Shown: positions 17,016 through 29,140, counted from the first letter of the stretch. The stretch: DNA of 64,000 bases from Pseudomonas reinekei (GCF_001945365.1 NZ_MSTQ01000020.1:37508-101507), one strand, 5' to 3'. The notes: generated by a model from the sequence alone, not told the origin. Made by a program: numbers and translations.

Positions 17016-17852
17016 TCAACCGCAGCTGGGCACATTCTTTTCCTGACGTTTGGCTTCACCCCACAGGGCGTCCAACTCTTCGAGGGTGCAATCTTCTATG
17101 GGACGCAGGGTATCGCGCAATGCCTGTTCGATAAAACGGAAGCGTCTTTCGAACTTGTTGTTGGCGCCACGCAGCGCGGTTTCGGGATCGACCTTGAGAT
17201 GTCGCGCCAGATTGACCACGGAAAACAGCAGGTCGCCAATCTCGTCGGCCACCGCTTCAGGATCGTTCTCGGACATGGCTTCGAGAACTTCGTCGAGTTC
17301 TTCGCGCACCTTATCGAGTACCGGCAGCGCGTCCGGCCAGTCGAAACCGACCTGCCCTGCACGCTTCTGCAATTTTGCCGAGCGTGACAACGCCGGCAAC
17401 GCAGTGGGCACGTCATCGAGCAACGACAGCTGCTCGGGCGCCGAGGATTTCTGCGCACGCTCCTCGGCCTTGATCTCTTCCCAGCGCTGCTTGACCTGCT
17501 CTTCATTCAAGCGCGGGATGTCCAGCGGTGCATAGATATCGCCCGTAGGGAACACGTGGGGGTGTCGACGGATCAATTTGCGGGTGATGCTGTCGACCAC
17601 GCCATCAAACTCGAAACGCCCTTCTTCCCGGGCGAGCTGGCTGTAATAAACCACCTGGAACAGCAAGTCGCCCAACTCACCCTGCAGATGATCGAAGTCG
17701 CCCCGCTCGATGGCGTCGGCGACTTCGTAGGCTTCTTCAAGTGTGTGCGGGACGATGGTGGCGTAGGTTTGCTTGATGTCCCACGGGCAACCGTACTGCG
17801 GGTCGCGCAGGCGGTTCATGAGGTGCAGCAAGTCTTCAAGGCTGTATGTCAT
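17016..17852 (-). CDS. mazG: Nucleoside triphosphate pyrophosphohydrolase MazG
   Basis: 278 residues with two MazG repeats: MNRLRDPQYGCPWDIKQTYATIVPHTLEEAYEV with ELGDLLFQVVYY in the first half, and KVREELDEVLEAM with ADEIGDLLFSVVNLARH in the second. The EExxE and ExxD metal-binding helices are present in both. It hydrolyses NTPs to NMP and PPi; in E. coli it lies after relA and limits ppGpp effects, the same linkage as here. Confidence 0.95.
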   Translation of the reverse strand: MTYSLEDLLHLMNRLRDPQYGCPWDIKQTYATIVPHTLEEAYEVADAIERGDFDHLQGELGDLLFQVVYYSQLAREEGRFEFDGVVDSITRKLIRRHPHVFPTGDIYAPLDIPRLNEEQVKQRWEEIKAEERAQKSSAPEQLSLLDDVPTALPALSRSAKLQKRAGQVGFDWPDALPVLDKVREELDEVLEAMSENDPEAVADEIGDLLFSVVNLARHLKVDPETALRGANNKFERRFRFIEQALRDTLRPIEDCTLEELDALWGEAKRQEKNVPSCG

Positions 17853-17870
17853 TTTTCTGTCTCACCACAA

Positions 17871-17954
17871 AAACCTGGCGTGCCAGCGATGGCATCACCT
17901 CGAGGCTCCAGAGAGACCGAGTTGTCTGCATCGCTGGCAGGCCAGCTCCCACAA
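17871..17954. repeat. REP pair between relA and mazG
   Basis: Inverted units ACCTGGCGTGCCAGCGATGG and GCATCGCTGGCAGGCCAGCT, of the CCAGC variant family. Confidence 0.75.
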
Positions 17955-17970
17955 TGAATCGAAGTCATCT

Positions 17971-20214
17971 TCAAGGCGTACGGTTACGCCGGGTTTCGAT
18001 GATGTTCGGCAATTGGGAAATCCGTCCCAGCAACCGCCCCAACGCGTCCAGCCCCGGAATCTCGATGGTCAGGGACATCAGCGCGGTGTTGTCCTCCTTG
18101 TTCGACCGGGTGTTGACCGCGAGCACGTTGATCCGCTCGTTGAGCAGCACCTGCGAGACGTCACGCAGCAGGCCGGAACGGTCGTAGGCACGAATGACGA
18201 TGTCCACCGGATAGGTGAGTACCGGCACCGGCCCCCAGCTGACCTGGATGATCCGCTCCGGCTCGCGCCCGCCCAGTTGCAGCACCGAGGCGCAGTCCTG
18301 GCGGTGAATGCTGACGCCACGACCCTGGGTGATGTAGCCGACGATGGCGTCCCCCGGCAGCGGCTGGCAGCAGCCCGCCATCTGGGTCATCAGGTTGCCC
18401 ACGCCCTGGATCTGGATGTCACCGCGCTTGCCCGGCTTGTAACCGGTGGCCTTGCGTGGAATCAGTTCCAGTTGCTCGTTGCCGCGCTCCGGCTCGACCA
18501 GTTGCTGCGCCAGGTTGACCAGCTGTGCAAGGCGCAAATCGCCAGCGCCGAGGGCGGCAAACAAGTCTTCGGCGGTTTTCATGTTGGCTTTGTCGGCCAG
18601 CTTTTCGAAATCCACCGCCGGCAGGCCGAGGCGATTGAGTTCGCGCTCAAGCAGCGTTTTACCGGCCGCGACGTTCTGGTCGCGGGCCTGCAATTTGAAC
18701 CAGTGAACGATCTTCGCCCGCGCCCGCGAGGTGGTGACGTAACCCAGGTTCGGGTTCAGCCAGTCACGACTCGGGGTGCCGTGCTTGCTGGTGATGATCT
18801 CGACCTGTTCACCGGTTTGCAGGCTGTAGTTGAGCGGAACGATGCGCCCGTTGATCTTGGCGCCACGGCAGTTGTGGCCGATTTCGGTGTGCACGCGGTA
18901 AGCGAAGTCCAGCGGCGTCGCGCCCTTCGGCAGGTCGATGGCGTGACCGTCCGGGGTGAAGATGTAGACCCGGTCAGGCTCGATATCGACACGCAGCTGT
19001 TCCGCCAGACCGCCGATGTCGCCCAGTTCCTCGTGCCACTCGAGCACCTGACGCAGCCAGGAGATTTTCTCTTCGTAGTGATTGGAACCAGATTTGACGT
19101 CGGTGCCTTTGTACTTCCAGTGAGCGCAAACCCCCAGCTCGGCCTCTTCGTGCATGGCGTGGGTGCGAATCTGCACTTCCAGCACCTTGCCCTCAGGCCC
19201 GATCACCGCCGTGTGCAGCGAGCGGTAGCCGTTTTCCTTCGGGTTGGCGATGTAGTCGTCAAACTCTTTCGGGATGTGCCGCCACAGGGTGTGGACGATG
19301 CCGAGCGCGGTGTAGCAGTCACGCATCTCCGGCACCAGCACGCGCACGGCGCGCACGTCGTAGATCTGGCTGAACTCCAGCCCCTTGCGCTGCATTTTGC
19401 GCCAGATCGAATAGATGTGTTTGGCCCGGCCACTGATGTCGGCATCGACGCCGGTGGCCTGCAATTCGTTTTTCAGCTGGCTCATCACATCGCTGATGAA
19501 ACGCTCGCGATCCAGTCGCCGCTCATGCAGCAACTTGGCGATCTGCTTGTACTGGTCAGGTTCGAGGTAACGGAAGGACAGGTCCTCCAATTCCCATTTG
19601 ATATGACCGATACCAAGACGATGGGCGAGCGGCGCGTAGATGTCGAAGACTTCACGGGCCACGCGGTTGCGCTTTTCGTCGTCGGCGGTTTTCACCGCAC
19701 GAATCGCGCAGGTGCGTTCGGCCAGTTTGATCAGCGCGACACGCACGTCGTCGACCATCGCCACGAGCATTTTGCGCAGGTTCTCGACCTGGCCTTGAGT
19801 GCCCATCACCATGGATTTACGCGGACTCAGGCTGTCGCTGATCGCCGCCATGCGTTGCACGCCGTCGATGAGTTTGGCCACCACTGGACCGAAGCGCTGG
19901 CTGACCGCCGGCAACGGGATCTGGCCTTCGCGCACGCCTCGGTACAGGACCGCGGCGACCAGCGAATCCTGATCGAGTTTGAGGTCGGCGAGAATCTCGG
20001 CGATCTCAAGGCCGGTGCGGAAACTCGAGTTCCCTTCCGACCACAGATTCTTGGCCGCATTGGCCTGCTGCTCAGACTCGCGAGCGAACTCGCAAGCCTC
20101 CTTCAAGGCTTCGCGATCCAGTGCCAGATCGACACTGACCGCATGATCGAGCCAAGCCTCGAGATTGATACTGCCGTCCGTGTTGATCGGCTGGTGTGCT
20201 CTCACCTGTACCAT
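17971..20214 (-). CDS. relA: GTP pyrophosphokinase RelA
   Basis: 747 residues, normal RelA length. The N-terminal HD hydrolase domain is degenerate: the HD site of SpoT (LLHDV) reads LYRGVREGQ here, so hydrolysis is lost as in other RelA proteins. The synthetase domain follows (RAKHIYSIWRKMQRKGLEF, YDVRAVRVLVPE, KENGYRSLHTAV), then TGS (VYIFTPDGHAIDLPKGATPL), a zinc-finger region with AGCCQPLPGDAI, and a C-terminal ACT domain (DRSGLLRDVSQVLL). It makes (p)ppGpp on stalled ribosomes. Start ATG 20214 gives MVQVRAHQPINTDGS. Confidence 0.97.
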   Translation of the reverse strand: MVQVRAHQPINTDGSINLEAWLDHAVSVDLALDREALKEACEFARESEQQANAAKNLWSEGNSSFRTGLEIAEILADLKLDQDSLVAAVLYRGVREGQIPLPAVSQRFGPVVAKLIDGVQRMAAISDSLSPRKSMVMGTQGQVENLRKMLVAMVDDVRVALIKLAERTCAIRAVKTADDEKRNRVAREVFDIYAPLAHRLGIGHIKWELEDLSFRYLEPDQYKQIAKLLHERRLDRERFISDVMSQLKNELQATGVDADISGRAKHIYSIWRKMQRKGLEFSQIYDVRAVRVLVPEMRDCYTALGIVHTLWRHIPKEFDDYIANPKENGYRSLHTAVIGPEGKVLEVQIRTHAMHEEAELGVCAHWKYKGTDVKSGSNHYEEKISWLRQVLEWHEELGDIGGLAEQLRVDIEPDRVYIFTPDGHAIDLPKGATPLDFAYRVHTEIGHNCRGAKINGRIVPLNYSLQTGEQVEIITSKHGTPSRDWLNPNLGYVTTSRARAKIVHWFKLQARDQNVAAGKTLLERELNRLGLPAVDFEKLADKANMKTAEDLFAALGAGDLRLAQLVNLAQQLVEPERGNEQLELIPRKATGYKPGKRGDIQIQGVGNLMTQMAGCCQPLPGDAIVGYITQGRGVSIHRQDCASVLQLGGREPERIIQVSWGPVPVLTYPVDIVIRAYDRSGLLRDVSQVLLNERINVLAVNTRSNKEDNTALMSLTIEIPGLDALGRLLGRISQLPNIIETRRNRTP

Positions 20215-20335
20215 CTTGCTTACCTTCCCTACGACGCAGATTCAATGCGTCAAATCGCTGACCTTCGTTGCCCGTGCGCCCACGTAGGGCTGGTGCGCGG
20301 CTGCACGGGCGGGCCAGTCGGACCAGACGAGCATC

Positions 20336-21688
20336 CTAGCTCGCTTCAAATAACGCCATGGCCTCGACATGTGCCGTCTGAGGAAACATATCGAGAATCC
20401 CGGCACGTTTTAACCGGTAGCCCTGCTTGATCAATTCGACCGTGTCGCGCGCCAGAGTTGCAGGGTTGCACGACACATACACCAACCGTTCGGCACCCAA
20501 TGTCCTGAGTTTGCGCACGACCTCGAAAGCACCGTCACGCGGTGGGTCCAAGAGTACCGCACAAAAGCCTTCCCGCGCCCATTCGGCGTCGGTCAAAGGC
20601 TGGGATAAATCGGCCTGAAAAAACTTCGCGTTATGCAGATTATTGCTAGCCGCGTTCGCCGCCGCCCGGTCAACCATTGTCTGCACGCCTTCCACCGCCA
20701 CCACTTCGCGAGTGGCTTTGGCCAGCGGCAAGGCAAAGTTGCCCAGACCACAGAACAGATCGAGAACGCGTTCAGCCGCCGTCGGTTTCAACCAGTCCAG
20801 CGCCTGGGCAACCATCGCTTCGTTGACCCCGGCGTTGACTTGAATGAAATCCCCTGGACGATAGGCCAGTTCCAGATCCCACTGTTGAAGACGATAGCCC
20901 AACGACTGATCGGCCTCGACCGGTTGCGGCTCGCCGTCGCCGTGCAGCCACAACTGGGCTTGATGGAACGCGCAGAAATCCTTGAGGATCACCAGATCGG
21001 CTTCCGACAACGGCGCCATGTGCCGCAGCAACACCGCCAGCGAGGAACCGCTGAACAACTCCACATGCCCCAGTGCCTGAGGTTTGCTCAGGCGTGGCAA
21101 CATCTCCGGCAAGCCGGTCATGATCGGTTGCAAGGGCTGTACCAGCACCGGACATTCATTGATACCAACAATGTCCTGGCTGCCAGCGGCGCGGAAACCG
21201 ACTTCGAGCTTCCTGGCCTTCATGTCCCAGCGCACGGCGACGCGGGCGCGACGCCGGTAGCCGAACTCCGGACCGCTCAATGGCGCGGCCCACTCTTCGG
21301 GCTCGACACCCGCGACCCTGGACAACTGCTCGGCGAGCATGCGCTGTTTCAGGGCGAGCTGTTCGTTATGAGGCAGATGCTGCACGCTGCAACCGCCGCA
21401 ACGACCGGCATGGGCGCACGGCGCCGGCCGGCGCAATTCACTGGCCTTGAATACCCGTTCGGTGCGCGCTTCGACCACCTTGCCGTGAGCGCCAAGTACA
21501 CGCGCTTCGATCTCCTCACCGGCCAGTGCGCCGATGACGAACCAGGTCCGACCTTCGAAAAACGCGATACCGCGACCGTCATTGGCCAGGCGCTCGATCG
21601 TCAGGCGCTGCTTTTTCCCGGTCGGGACTTGCGGGGCCTTGCTGCCGCCGGTGGGCTGGAAGCGCAGGCCTCTCTCTTGCTTGGCCAT
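20336..21688 (-). CDS. rlmD: 23S rRNA (uracil-1939-C5)-methyltransferase RlmD
   Basis: 450 residues from ATG 21688, where its start overlaps the cysM stop by one base (TGATG). Order: TRAM domain (QRLTIERLANDGRGIAFFEG), four Cys for an iron-sulfur cluster (CAHAGRCGGC plus the later NECPVL), the SAM motif VLDLFCGLGNFALPLA, VLLDPPRDGAFEV, and the catalytic YVSCNPATLARD with the nucleophilic Cys. It methylates U1939 of 23S rRNA. The longer reading to 21742 is not supported. Confidence 0.96.
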   Translation of the reverse strand: MAKQERGLRFQPTGGSKAPQVPTGKKQRLTIERLANDGRGIAFFEGRTWFVIGALAGEEIEARVLGAHGKVVEARTERVFKASELRRPAPCAHAGRCGGCSVQHLPHNEQLALKQRMLAEQLSRVAGVEPEEWAAPLSGPEFGYRRRARVAVRWDMKARKLEVGFRAAGSQDIVGINECPVLVQPLQPIMTGLPEMLPRLSKPQALGHVELFSGSSLAVLLRHMAPLSEADLVILKDFCAFHQAQLWLHGDGEPQPVEADQSLGYRLQQWDLELAYRPGDFIQVNAGVNEAMVAQALDWLKPTAAERVLDLFCGLGNFALPLAKATREVVAVEGVQTMVDRAAANAASNNLHNAKFFQADLSQPLTDAEWAREGFCAVLLDPPRDGAFEVVRKLRTLGAERLVYVSCNPATLARDTVELIKQGYRLKRAGILDMFPQTAHVEAMALFEAS

Positions 21689-22590
21689 CAGTTGGGCGCG
21701 TCGAAAATGCCGGTCGACAGGTAACGGTCGCCACGGTCGCAAATGATCGCGACGATCACCGCGTTTTCAACTTCTTTGGACAGACGCAGCATCGCTGCCA
21801 CGGCGCCGCCCGAGGACACGCCGCAGAAGATGCCTTCTTCACGGGCCAGTCGACGAGTCACGTCTTCAGCTTCGCTTTGTGCCATGTCGACGATCCGGTC
21901 CACGCGATCAGCCTGGTAGATCTTCGGCAGGTATTCCTGAGGCCAGCGACGGATGCCCGGAATCGCCGAGCCTTCCATCGGTTGCAGTCCGACGATCTGC
22001 ACGTTGTCGCTCTGCTCTTTCAAGTAGCGCGAAACGCCCATGATGGTGCCGGTGGTGCCCATGGAGCTGACGAAATGGGTAATGGTGCCCTGGGTCTGAC
22101 GCCAGATTTCCGGGCCGGTGGTGGTGTAGTGCGCCTCGGGGTTATCGCCGTTGGCGAACTGATCCAGCACCTTGCCGCGGCCTTGCGCTTCCATTCGCTG
22201 AGCGAGGTCGCGGGCGCCCTCCATGCCTTCTTCCTGGCTGACCAGAATCAATTCGGCGCCATAAGCAGTCATGGCAGCCTTGCGTTCGGCGCTGGAGTTG
22301 TCCGGCATGATCAGGATCATCTTGTAACCCTTGATCGCGGCGGCCATGGCCAGCGCAATGCCGGTGTTACCCGAAGTCGCTTCGATCAGCGTATCGCCAG
22401 CGTGGATCTGCCCACGCAACTCGGCGCGGGTGATCATCGACAGCGCCGGACGGTCCTTGACCGAACCCGCCGGGTTATTCCCTTCGAGCTTGAGCAAAAG
22501 GGTGTTGCTGGTGGCGCCGGGCAGGCGCTGCAAACGAACCAGCGGAGTGTTGCCGACGCAATCGGCGATGGTTGGGTACTGCAAGGTCAT
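21688..22590 (-). CDS. cysM: Cysteine synthase B (O-acetylserine sulfhydrylase B)
   Basis: 300 residues from ATG 22590 (MTLQYPTIADCVGNTPLVRL). The PLP lysine is Lys45 in NPAGSVKDRPA; the phosphate-binding loop is EATSGNTGIALA; the C-terminal GVSSGGAVAAML binds the phosphate of PLP. CysM rather than CysK is supported by the length and by GNTPLVRLQRLPG. It makes cysteine from O-acetylserine with sulfide or thiosulfate. It lies head to tail with rlmD. Confidence 0.95.
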   Translation of the reverse strand: MTLQYPTIADCVGNTPLVRLQRLPGATSNTLLLKLEGNNPAGSVKDRPALSMITRAELRGQIHAGDTLIEATSGNTGIALAMAAAIKGYKMILIMPDNSSAERKAAMTAYGAELILVSQEEGMEGARDLAQRMEAQGRGKVLDQFANGDNPEAHYTTTGPEIWRQTQGTITHFVSSMGTTGTIMGVSRYLKEQSDNVQIVGLQPMEGSAIPGIRRWPQEYLPKIYQADRVDRIVDMAQSEAEDVTRRLAREEGIFCGVSSGGAVAAMLRLSKEVENAVIVAIICDRGDRYLSTGIFDAPN

Positions 22591-23006
22591 GGCGTATTCG
22601 CAATCCAGACTGCGGGGGCGCCTATCATACCGGCAAACGTTCGCCGGCCATATCACGCAAAGTGCGGTGCTTATGGCTTATGGGAATAAGCCGTAGATTT
22701 CCTGTTCGTCCGCGTGCGTAAGACGTCTCTCACCTACCTCCATCCTGCCCCTGACAACTCGGGTAAAAAATCGCCTACAAACAACGCGCTTTTCTGTAGG
22801 AAAAAAGAATGTGCTCATCGGAAACTTCCTGCACCTTGCAACGGCATGCATGAACTAGTGGACACCAGAAGTAGCAGATAATCTTTTTCAATGTTCAGTC
22901 GGACATGACGTCTCGCTGAGCATGGGTACCGGGCAGCACGAAATTTCGTTTGCGATGCTCACCCCCTAATTTTTTGCAATGCTGGATTTAACTCAAGGAA
23001 GAAAAA
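22591..23006. other. Spacer between cysM and the small secreted-protein gene
   Basis: 416 bases with no gene. It holds a CCTACA/TGTAGG inverted repeat near 22775-22800 and becomes AT-rich toward 23006 (AATTTTTTGCAATGC), with an AAGGAAG ribosome site just before ATG 23007. I see no recognisable remnant of a receptor gene. Confidence 0.6.
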
Positions 23007-23387
23007 ATGAAAACTTTACTCGCCCTGGCTTTCGCTGCCCTGATGTTCACGACCGGCCACGCTTCTGCTGCATGCGTTTACATTCAAAACACTTATAGTG
23101 GAATAGTGCCTGCCAATTCATTTGTAGTTGTACAGGGACCATTCACCATCACGGGTGCAAATGGTTGTCGACAGGCAAATATCACTTCTACCATTACAGG
23201 TTTGGGACTTGGTTCTCCACCAAGTCTTGTAATCGAAAAACTGGATGGTTCAGTCTGGAAGCACATTGACGGTGGCAACCGCAGCACTGCTTCCACACTT
23301 GGAGCGCTAGGGACTTATCGGGTTCGTCATGTAAACGATCATAACGTAGCAAGAGGTTATTCAGGCACAACGCGTTATGGACGCTAA
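23007..23387 (+). CDS. Small secreted hypothetical protein, 126 residues
   Basis: Preceded by AAGGAAGAAAAA. A clean Sec signal peptide (MKTLLALAFAALMFTTGHAS, cleavage after SA near residue 22) leads to a mature chain of about 104 residues, beginning ACVYIQNTYSG and ending RGYSGTTRYGR. It has two mature Cys (in ACVYIQ and NGCRQA), able to form one disulfide, and is rich in Gly, Ser, Thr and Asn with alternating hydrophobics, so a beta-rich periplasmic or secreted fold is likely. The tail is basic. Base composition is visibly more AT-rich than the flanking genes, suggesting acquisition. No family recognised. Confidence 0.75.
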   Translation: MKTLLALAFAALMFTTGHASAACVYIQNTYSGIVPANSFVVVQGPFTITGANGCRQANITSTITGLGLGSPPSLVIEKLDGSVWKHIDGGNRSTASTLGALGTYRVRHVNDHNVARGYSGTTRYGR

Positions 23388-23400
23388 GCTGTAAGATCAA

Positions 23401-23431
23401 CGGCGCCCATAGGCTCTAGCCTCGGGCGCCG
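23401..23431. terminator. Strong hairpin between two converging genes
   Basis: Outer stem CGGCGCCC / GGGCGCCG with an inner stem AGGCT / AGCCT. No T run follows on the plus strand, so termination may be factor-assisted; it separates the 23007 and 23438 genes. Confidence 0.6.
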
Positions 23432-23437
23432 GTGATC

Positions 23438-23938
23438 TCAAGCTTGAATGCTGATGGACAGGTCGCTTTGAACTGAGCTAGCAAAATAGGAGAGCGCGCC
23501 CAATACATGATTTGCGCGAATCAGGCCTTTGGTGAATTCATGAAACCCCGCGGCTTCAGTTGCGCCATGTTCCAGTCTTTCCTCAAGCATCTGATTGAGC
23601 ATGGCTATCGCATTAAATTTGACATCTGCTCCGGCTTGATGACCATTGTCATCCGTCGCCATACTGCCTGAAGTAAAAATGATCGACACATAATTGTCTA
23701 TCAAACCATTCTCACGAAGCAAAGAGCCAACCTTGGCAAGTTCATAGGTACTCACCGACGTGAAATCATACCCCTTCAAGGAGTTTTTCAACTCATCAAG
23801 AGAAAGCTTGCCATTAAGCGCCAACACATCACTAGCATCTTCGGCCGTCGTCTTTGTGTAGCTATTTGTCATCTCAAGTGGATTCTTGACGAAATAGGCC
23901 TCTGCCCTCATCGACAAGACTGGATAATTAATATTCAT
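23438..23938 (-). CDS. Hypothetical protein, 166 residues, AT-rich islet
   Basis: ATG 23938 is preceded by GGGAGA; the in-frame TTG at 23941 is less likely. The protein is acidic, soluble and mostly helical (TTAEDASDVLALNGKLSLDE, VKFNAIAMLNQMLEERLEHG), with no signal peptide. A motif-like LNGKLSLDELKNSLKGYDF resembles calcium-loop or EF-hand-like spacing but lacks the full Asp pattern. It ends SSVQSDLSISIQA. Composition is AT-richer than neighbours. Convergent with the secreted-protein gene and downstream of pirS on the same strand. Function not recognised. Confidence 0.75.
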   Translation of the reverse strand: MNINYPVLSMRAEAYFVKNPLEMTNSYTKTTAEDASDVLALNGKLSLDELKNSLKGYDFTSVSTYELAKVGSLLRENGLIDNYVSIIFTSGSMATDDNGHQAGADVKFNAIAMLNQMLEERLEHGATEAAGFHEFTKGLIRANHVLGALSYFASSVQSDLSISIQA

Positions 23939-24069
23939 CAACCATCTCCCTGAATTTTATTCTCAAATTGGATATCGCCACCCAACTTCAAACCTTGAGA
24001 ACTTTACCCAGCGATTGACCTGCGAAGATGTTGCGAATCATCTCAAAACAACAATCTGAACCTCGTCGA

Positions 24070-25428
24070 TTAAACCGGCGACGCATGAACCAACAACTGG
24101 ATATTCATCCGCAACCCGCTCCCGGTGTTCTGTGCCCACAATTTTCCGCCCTGTCGCTGCACCGCATTCCTGGCGATGCTCAGGCCCAGACCAAACCCGC
24201 CGTTGCCCGGTCGCGAGCCATCCAGGCGAGTGAACGGCAGGAAGATTCGCTCCAGATCAGTTTCTTCGACACCGCCGCCCTGGTCCTCCAGCCACAGGTG
24301 CCAGAATTCGCCCTCCCGTCGGCCACCCAGGGCGACGACACCACCGGCCGGCGAATGCCGGATGGCGTTGCGCAGCATGTTCTCCAGTGCCTGGGCCAAG
24401 GTGTTGAGATTGCCGCGCACCCAACAGCAAGCATCGACCTCGCAGCGTAATTGAGCGGCCGGCCAGCCACTCTCATAACAGGCGTTTTCCGTCAGCATTT
24501 CCCACAACGCCTGGATCTGGATCGCTTCGTCAGGCAGTCGGGTGCGTTCAGTGTCGAGCCAGGCCAGTTGCAGCGTATCGTCCACCAAGCGCTGCATGCC
24601 GTCGACTTCACGACCAATGCGCTCGCGCAACGCGTCCAGGCTCTGCTCGCTTTCACTGGCCACTCGAAGCCGACTGAGCGGCGTGCGCAGTTCGTGGGAC
24701 AGGTCGCGCAGCAATTGCTGTTGCAATGCCACCGTGCTTTGCAGGCGCTCGGACATGTGATCGAACGCTCTGCCCAACTCACCCAACTCATCCGAGCGAT
24801 TGGTCGTCCGACTCGACAGGCGCACATTCAATTGGTCGGCGCGCCAGGCATTGGCCTGCGCTCGCAGGTGATTGAGCGGCACCACCAGCAAACGGTAGAG
24901 CCCCACGCACAGCAGCAGCGTGAACAGCCCCGGAATCACGCCGTTGGTAATCACCCGCCAGAAAACCCGGTATTGTCCCGGCAAAAAGCGTTGCGGCAAC
25001 TCGATCACCAGACTGCCGGTGGACGGATCACCGGGGAACGGTATACGCATCCACGGTCGTCCTTTTTTGTGCACGGGCCAATCGAGGCCGCGCAGAGAGG
25101 TCAGGCGTCCGATTTCCTTGTCCGTCAGTGACTGGTTGCTCAAGGACTGCAAATCACCGCCAATGACACCCACCCAGCCTTTTTCCCGCTGATGCATGGT
25201 CTGCAGCCAGTCATCGATGCCGGCGCTCTGGCGCTGGTGCCAGGCCTGCTCGGCTTCGGCGGCGTAACGCGTCAGGGTGCCTCGGGCCTCATCGGAGAGG
25301 AACTGGTTGCGCTGCTCCATGTAACGCCCCCAGGACCAGCTCAACCAGATCATCAGCAGACAGAACGCCACCAGCAAGCAGGCGAGCTTCCAGAACAGCG
25401 AATGCCGGCCCGGCACATTACATGTCAT
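24070..25428 (-). CDS. pirS: Sensor histidine kinase, PirS-like
   Basis: 452 residues. TM1 (LFWKLACLLVAFCLLMIWLS) near residue 10-30, a periplasmic domain to about 155, TM2 (VITNGVIPGLFTLLLCVGLY), HAMP, HisKA with RDLSHELRTPLSRLRV, and HATPase_c with NMLRNAIRHS, DQGGGV and FGLGLSIA. Start ATG 25428 overlaps the response regulator gene end by 11 bases; GTG 25431 is an alternative. The pair sits between cysM and gacS, the position of pirRS (PA0930/PA0929) in PAO1, which controls a ferric-siderophore receptor. Assignment by synteny is inference. Confidence 0.78.
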   Translation of the reverse strand: MTCNVPGRHSLFWKLACLLVAFCLLMIWLSWSWGRYMEQRNQFLSDEARGTLTRYAAEAEQAWHQRQSAGIDDWLQTMHQREKGWVGVIGGDLQSLSNQSLTDKEIGRLTSLRGLDWPVHKKGRPWMRIPFPGDPSTGSLVIELPQRFLPGQYRVFWRVITNGVIPGLFTLLLCVGLYRLLVVPLNHLRAQANAWRADQLNVRLSSRTTNRSDELGELGRAFDHMSERLQSTVALQQQLLRDLSHELRTPLSRLRVASESEQSLDALRERIGREVDGMQRLVDDTLQLAWLDTERTRLPDEAIQIQALWEMLTENACYESGWPAAQLRCEVDACCWVRGNLNTLAQALENMLRNAIRHSPAGGVVALGGRREGEFWHLWLEDQGGGVEETDLERIFLPFTRLDGSRPGNGGFGLGLSIARNAVQRQGGKLWAQNTGSGLRMNIQLLVHASPV

Positions 25429-26137
25429 CACTGGCGCTCAGGATGTAGCCCTTGCCCCAGACCGTGCGCACTTCGCGCTCGGTATAGCCGATGGCCTTGA
25501 GCTTGCGACGAATCTGACTGATGTGCATGTCCAGGCTGCGATCATGGGCGGCGTAACCGCGTTGCAGCACATGTTGATAGAGGAAGGCTTTGCTCAACAC
25601 TTCATCGTCGTTGCGGTTCAGGGTTTCCAGCAGCCGGTATTCGCTGCGGGTCAGGCCAGCGGCTTGCTCGCCGTAGAAAACCTCGTAACGTTCATCGTCG
25701 AAATGCAGGCTGCCTGCCGACGGGGAGATCGCTGCCGGCGTCGGTCTACGGTCGAGCGCGACGCGGCGCAGAATCGCTTCGATGCGCACCCGCAATTCGA
25801 CCATGCTGAAGGGCTTGGGCAGATAATCATCGGCACCCAGCCGAAAACCGCTGATGCGATCAGCCTCGGCCCCCAGCGCCGACATCAGCAACACCGGGGT
25901 CGAGTGGCTCTGGCGCAATTGCGTCAGCACCGACAAGCCGTCCAGCCCGGGCAACAAAATGTCCATCAGCACCACATCGAAGGCTTGCGCGCGGGCGGCG
26001 GCGAGGCCTTCCTGGCCGTTCTGGCACCAGGTGACCTGAAAGCCGCTAAGGCCCAGATGCTCATGAACATAGGCACCGAGTACGAGATCGTCTTCGATGG
26101 AAAGGATGCGTGGATGACCAGAGGCGATGGGAGTCAT
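25418..26137 (-). CDS. pirR: OmpR-family response regulator, PirR-like
   Basis: 239 residues. Receiver domain with acidic pair EDD near 16-18, phospho-Asp in VVLMDILLPGLDG (about residue 60) and Lys in YLPKPFS; a winged-helix output follows with LTRSEYRLLETL and RSLDMHISQIRRKL and VRTVWGKGYIL. Transcribed divergently from gacS. A Fur-like element sits directly upstream of its ATG, consistent with a role in iron uptake. Confidence 0.8.
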   Translation of the reverse strand: MTPIASGHPRILSIEDDLVLGAYVHEHLGLSGFQVTWCQNGQEGLAAARAQAFDVVLMDILLPGLDGLSVLTQLRQSHSTPVLLMSALGAEADRISGFRLGADDYLPKPFSMVELRVRIEAILRRVALDRRPTPAAISPSAGSLHFDDERYEVFYGEQAAGLTRSEYRLLETLNRNDDEVLSKAFLYQHVLQRGYAAHDRSLDMHISQIRRKLKAIGYTEREVRTVWGKGYILSASDDM

Positions 26138-26145
26138 GAGTATCT

Positions 26146-26173
26146 GTAAATAATTCTCAGTTGATAATTATTG
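26146..26173 (-). promoter_or_regulatory. Fur-box-like element before pirR
   Basis: On the minus strand it reads CAATAATTATCAACTGAGAA then TTATTTAC, ending 8 nt before the pirR ATG. TGAGAATTATTT matches the common Pseudomonas Fur-box half, and the opposite half AATAATTAT is near-symmetric. No binding data. Confidence 0.5.
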
Positions 26174-26352
26174 AAGATTGCACCGCCCGAGGCAACCCGA
26201 CGCTTGTGCAGCCAGCGAAAACACTTGAATTGGCCGACGAATGACGACATCAATTTTACGAAGATTGCCCGCCTGCAAATCGCTACACTGCTCAGGTGGT
26301 GCGTGCCGCGCGCCAGTGCAGGTCTATCGATAGCTGGATGCAGGAGAGATGC

Positions 26353-29106
<2,754 letters not shown>

Positions 29107-29140
29107 CGTGGCGCAAAGACGCCGCTCGCGCGAAGGGCTA

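Noticed and set aside
17773..20430. 885-codon ORF opposite relA
   Set aside because: Antisense shadow of relA; composition typical of reverse-frame translation.
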